A DNA stretch of 64,000 nt. Origin: Ardenticatenaceae bacterium (GTDB lineage Bacteria; Chloroflexota; Anaerolineae; Promineifilales; Promineifilaceae). The stretch spans positions 124,001 through 188,000 of the forward strand of contig JACKBN010000004.1 in assembly GCA_020634565.1 (NCBI GenBank), given 5' to 3'. Under the pieces are notes generated by a model. The model saw nothing but the letters and a program-made list of their open reading frames with translations, was not told where the DNA came from and did no database searches. Both the position numbers and the translations under genes were made by a program. Below, one piece after another: positions 61,769 to 64,000 of the stretch (the first letter of the stretch is position 1; the number at the start of each line of letters is the position of its first letter).

Positions 61769-61811
61769 TCGGTTCCTCGATCCCTGAAAACTAACGCAAT
61801 TAATCTTGAAG

Positions 61812-61843
61812 ACTAATATAATTAGTTTTAATGGGTTTGTCAA
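61812..61843 (-). promoter_or_regulatory. Promoter and palindromic operator of the DUF4260-tetR operon
   Basis: Minus strand: TTGACA (61843-61838), 17-bp spacer, TATATT (61820-61815). The 15-bp near-palindrome ACTAATATAATTAGT (61812-61826) covers the -10 box, an ideal place for the TetR repressor encoded downstream. Confidence 0.8.
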
Positions 61844-61892
61844 GACCTGAATGGGGAATTGGGCCGCGATGAAAGACGCGCTGCAGAAATTT

Positions 61893-61901
61893 TGTTACAC
61901 T
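61893..61901 (+). promoter_or_regulatory. Extended -10 promoter, probably leaderless
   Basis: TG-T-TACACT (61893-61901), six bases before the ATG at 61908. No ribosome binding site is visible and the -35 region is weak. Confidence 0.5.
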
Positions 61902-61907
61902 CGGGGC

Positions 61908-63071
61908 ATGAGAATTTGGTGGAAACGGCCGTACTTTATTTTGCTGCTTATCTTGCTGTGGTTGGTGGCCTGCACCTCGCAGCCCGTCAACCCGGCGGAT
62001 TTACAACCACCGACGTTTGTGCCGCAGCCGCAATCCGAACCGGAACCGACGCTGTTGCCGCCGGAGAGTAATCAGTTAGCAGTTAGCAGTAATCAGTCAG
62101 TGGAATTACAAGGGGAGATCGCGTTATCGCCAACGGCCGTACAATTGCCAACGTTAACAAGTGTGCCGCCAACGGCAACTTTGGCACAGCCGACACCAAC
62201 GCCTGACCTCTACGCCGAGTTGACGATTGATGCCTTAACCGCTCGCAGTTATGGCGGTGGGGAGATAGACATCATTGATACGCTGGAGGAGGGGGAGATT
62301 TTTACGCGGTACCTGATCACCTATCCCAGCGATGGCCTGACGGTTTACGGTTTTATGAACGTGCCCAATGAAGGCAATAATTTTCCGGTGGCGCTGGTGC
62401 TGCACGGCTACATCAATCCGGCCGATTACGACACCATTGCCTACACGCGCCGCTATGCCGATGCTTTGGCTGAGGCGGGCTACTTTGTCATTCATCCCAA
62501 CTTTCGCAACTATCCGCCCTCAGATGAAGGGCCAAATCCATACCGCATTGGCTACGCAATCGACGTGCTGAATTTGATTGCCATCATTCGGGAGCAGAGC
62601 CAGGATCCATTCGGCTACTTGCGGCGTGCAGATGAAGACAAAATTCATTTGTGGGGACACAGCATGGGGGGCGGCGTGGCGCTGCGGGTGCTGACGGTGA
62701 ACCACGAGCCTTATTTGCGTGCGGCCGTTCTTTATGGCGCGATGAGCGGCGACGAACGACAAAACTACGAGAAAATTCAGGTTTGGTCTGGCGGGCAAAA
62801 CGGCCCCTTTGAGCTGGCCGCCAGCGACGCCCAAGTGGCGCAAATCTCACCTATCTACTTTTTGGACCGCATCAACACGCCCATTAGCATTCACCACAGC
62901 GAAGCAGATGAAATTGTGCCTATGGCCTGGAGCCAGGATTTGTGTGAGCGGCTGCGGGCGCTAAACAAGCCGGTGGAGTGCCACACTTATTACACCACGC
63001 CGCACACTTTCCGCGGTCAGGCAGATGAGTTGTTTATTGAGCGCGTTACGCATTTTTTCAACGAAAATTGA
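61908..63071 (+). CDS. Alpha/beta hydrolase lipoprotein (paralogue of 28826)
   Basis: A 387-residue protein. MRIWWKRPYFILLLILLWLVAC is a lipoprotein signal with the lipobox LVAC. A Pro/Thr-rich linker follows, then the hydrolase: RYLITYPSDGLTVYGFM, VALVLHGYINPADYD, nucleophile in WGHSMGGG, Asp in HHSEADEIVP and His in TTPHTF. Start at ATG 61908 rather than an upstream GTG/ATG, since only this gives the signal. It likely sits on the outer face of the cytoplasmic membrane and cleaves ester or peptide bonds. Confidence 0.85.
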   Translation: MRIWWKRPYFILLLILLWLVACTSQPVNPADLQPPTFVPQPQSEPEPTLLPPESNQLAVSSNQSVELQGEIALSPTAVQLPTLTSVPPTATLAQPTPTPDLYAELTIDALTARSYGGGEIDIIDTLEEGEIFTRYLITYPSDGLTVYGFMNVPNEGNNFPVALVLHGYINPADYDTIAYTRRYADALAEAGYFVIHPNFRNYPPSDEGPNPYRIGYAIDVLNLIAIIREQSQDPFGYLRRADEDKIHLWGHSMGGGVALRVLTVNHEPYLRAAVLYGAMSGDERQNYEKIQVWSGGQNGPFELAASDAQVAQISPIYFLDRINTPISIHHSEADEIVPMAWSQDLCERLRALNKPVECHTYYTTPHTFRGQADELFIERVTHFFNEN

Positions 63072-63103
63072 TTTTCCCAAAGAATACGGAGAAAAGAGAG
63101 AAA

Positions 63104-64000
63104 TTAGTCGGAAACGGCCGTTGCCAAATTAGGATTGAGTTCCAGGGCAGTGGCCAGGGCATTGGCTGCGGCCGTGTCATCCCCCAGGGCAGCGTACGCC
63201 TGGCTGCGGTAAAGGTAAGTTTCTTCCACGTTTTGGCCACCTTCAGTGGAGAGAATGGCGTCGGAGAGGGTGAAAACGTCGTCGATACGGCCGTTGGCCA
63301 AATACGCTTCATACGGTTCAAACTGATACCACAACATCCGCCAGGGCAGGCCAACGGTGCGTGCTTCGTCAAACGCAGCGGCGGCACTGGCATACAAAAA
63401 ATCGTTGTCGGTTAGCTGAGCCAGATGGGTGAGGCTGCTCCCCAAGTTGAACCAGGCATACGGATTATCTGCCTGGGCTAAAGCCTGCTCGCGATTGGAA
63501 ACGGCCGTAAATTGCCACATTGTTACCGGATCATTCAGCTCTGGCGGCAGCAGCGTTAAGAGCTCAGCTTCCTTTTCCGGCGGATAAACCAGAATGAAGG
63601 TGTGGTTAAACATCTCCCAAAATTCATCCACCGTTGCATAGCTGTCGCGCCGCCCGCTACTGTCCCACGGTCCCAAAAACGTGTCCAGGCTGATGAACTC
63701 TTCGCTGATGTCATCGTAGCCAATCACGGTCAGGTAATGGCCCATCCAGCCTTCCCAGGCGTTGGGGTACAGTCCTTTTTCGATGATAACGGGATAGCCT
63801 GCGGCAATAAGCTGCTTCAGTAGCTCAGTGGAACCTCCCACAAAATAGCGAGCCTGCATATCGGTTTCACTGTTGACATAATCAACCAGCTCCCAGGGAC
63901 TGACGTTTCGATCATCATAATTGGGTTTGATGGCGTCCCCCACGTCCAGCTGATCTACTTCAATGCCATGATAGCCCAGCGTGATGGTGAGATTGGCCGG
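63104..64000 (-). CDS. C39-like peptidase family protein with TPR repeats (5' partial)
   Basis: The frame is open through the right edge, so the N-terminus with the catalytic cysteine is missing; about 298 residues are seen. AGYPVIIEKGLY, GHYLTVIGYDD (catalytic His) and LDTFLGPWD (Asp) match the peptidase C39-like (C39_2) fold. From about 170 residues in, TPR units follow: NPYAWFNLGSSLTHLAQ and ETYLYRSQAYAALGDD. Related proteins of Chloroflexota are secreted or membrane-attached cysteine peptidases of unknown target. Confidence 0.75.
   Translation of the reverse strand, partial: PANLTITLGYHGIEVDQLDVGDAIKPNYDDRNVSPWELVDYVNSETDMQARYFVGGSTELLKQLIAAGYPVIIEKGLYPNAWEGWMGHYLTVIGYDDISEEFISLDTFLGPWDSSGRRDSYATVDEFWEMFNHTFILVYPPEKEAELLTLLPPELNDPVTMWQFTAVSNREQALAQADNPYAWFNLGSSLTHLAQLTDNDFLYASAAAAFDEARTVGLPWRMLWYQFEPYEAYLANGRIDDVFTLSDAILSTEGGQNVEETYLYRSQAYAALGDDTAAANALATALELNPNLATAVSD

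Larger units (their letters stand above)
1..64000. repeat. Highly iterated palindrome ACGGCCGT, window-wide
   Basis: The octamer ACGGCCGT, often inside the longer AACGGCCGTT, recurs throughout the window. I counted about 26 exact copies in the first 10 kb by eye (for example near 1024, 1189, 2276, 3175, 4439, 5041, 6301, 7798, 9426 and 9812), where base composition alone predicts well under one. It is palindromic, so copies serve both strands. In coding regions it is read in all frames and leaves the peptide signatures TAV, NGR and RP. It also sits in terminators (51354, 60767) and in a promoter spacer (29981-29996). It is absent from the AT-rich genes at 1733-2260, about 21800-22326 and 53934-55319. 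The behaviour resembles cyanobacterial HIP1, with a different sequence. Confidence 0.95.

Noticed and set aside
1..64000. CRISPR array, tRNA, rRNA or insertion sequence
   Set aside because: No regularly spaced repeats, no cloverleaf or rRNA-like segments and no transposase motifs were seen on either strand.

Overview
The window reads like a chromosomal piece of a Chloroflexota-type bacterium. This is inferred from gene content: Reg_prop propeller proteins, a group 3b hydrogenase, RNase J, RtcB, and URO-D/corrinoid methyltransferases. GC is moderately high, with a few clearly AT-rich islands. No rRNA, tRNA, CRISPR array or insertion sequence was found. The most pervasive sequence feature is the 8-bp palindrome ACGGCCGT, about once per 400 bp, in genes, promoters and terminators alike. 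It is missing from the AT-rich islands.

Layout. 1-12 kb: a CopD-cytochrome c protein (cut by the left edge), an AT-rich membrane protein, a 1240-residue propeller protein, DUF3592, a sorbosone-dehydrogenase-like propeller, polyphosphate kinase 2, and small stress-like and ankyrin/DinB proteins. 12-18.6 kb: an M50-like membrane protein, then an NAD(P)-linked [NiFe] hydrogenase operon (beta, gamma, delta, alpha, maturation protease) behind a double Rex-like operator. 18.6-29 kb: mixed genes separated by many dispersed hairpin repeats. It contains three genes broken by homopolymer indels and a peroxiredoxin-like gene with an in-frame TGA at its redox cysteine position (candidate selenoprotein). 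28.8-33 kb: a lipoprotein hydrolase, a DUF4386/MarR-like pair and a two-component system.

33-50.6 kb is the most distinctive block, a corrinoid methyl-transfer island. It holds a GntR regulator, four corrinoid proteins (three nearly identical), four URO-D-type methyltransferases, a RACo-type corrinoid activator, a methyl-tetrahydrofolate:corrinoid methyltransferase, DUF1638, two MFS transporters and a fused MetV-MetF methylene-tetrahydrofolate reductase. Together these make a complete route from an unknown methylated substrate through Co(I)/methyl-Co(III) corrinoid protein to methyl-H4folate and methylene-H4folate. The hydrogenase could balance the resulting reductant.

50.6-64 kb: an HNH nuclease, RNase J behind a long leader with an intrinsic-terminator-like hairpin, an AT-rich protein with a HEPN-like R-x4-H motif, RtcB RNA ligase, a large membrane protein, a TetR/DUF4260 operon with a clear promoter-operator, a second lipoprotein hydrolase, and a C39-like protein cut by the right edge.
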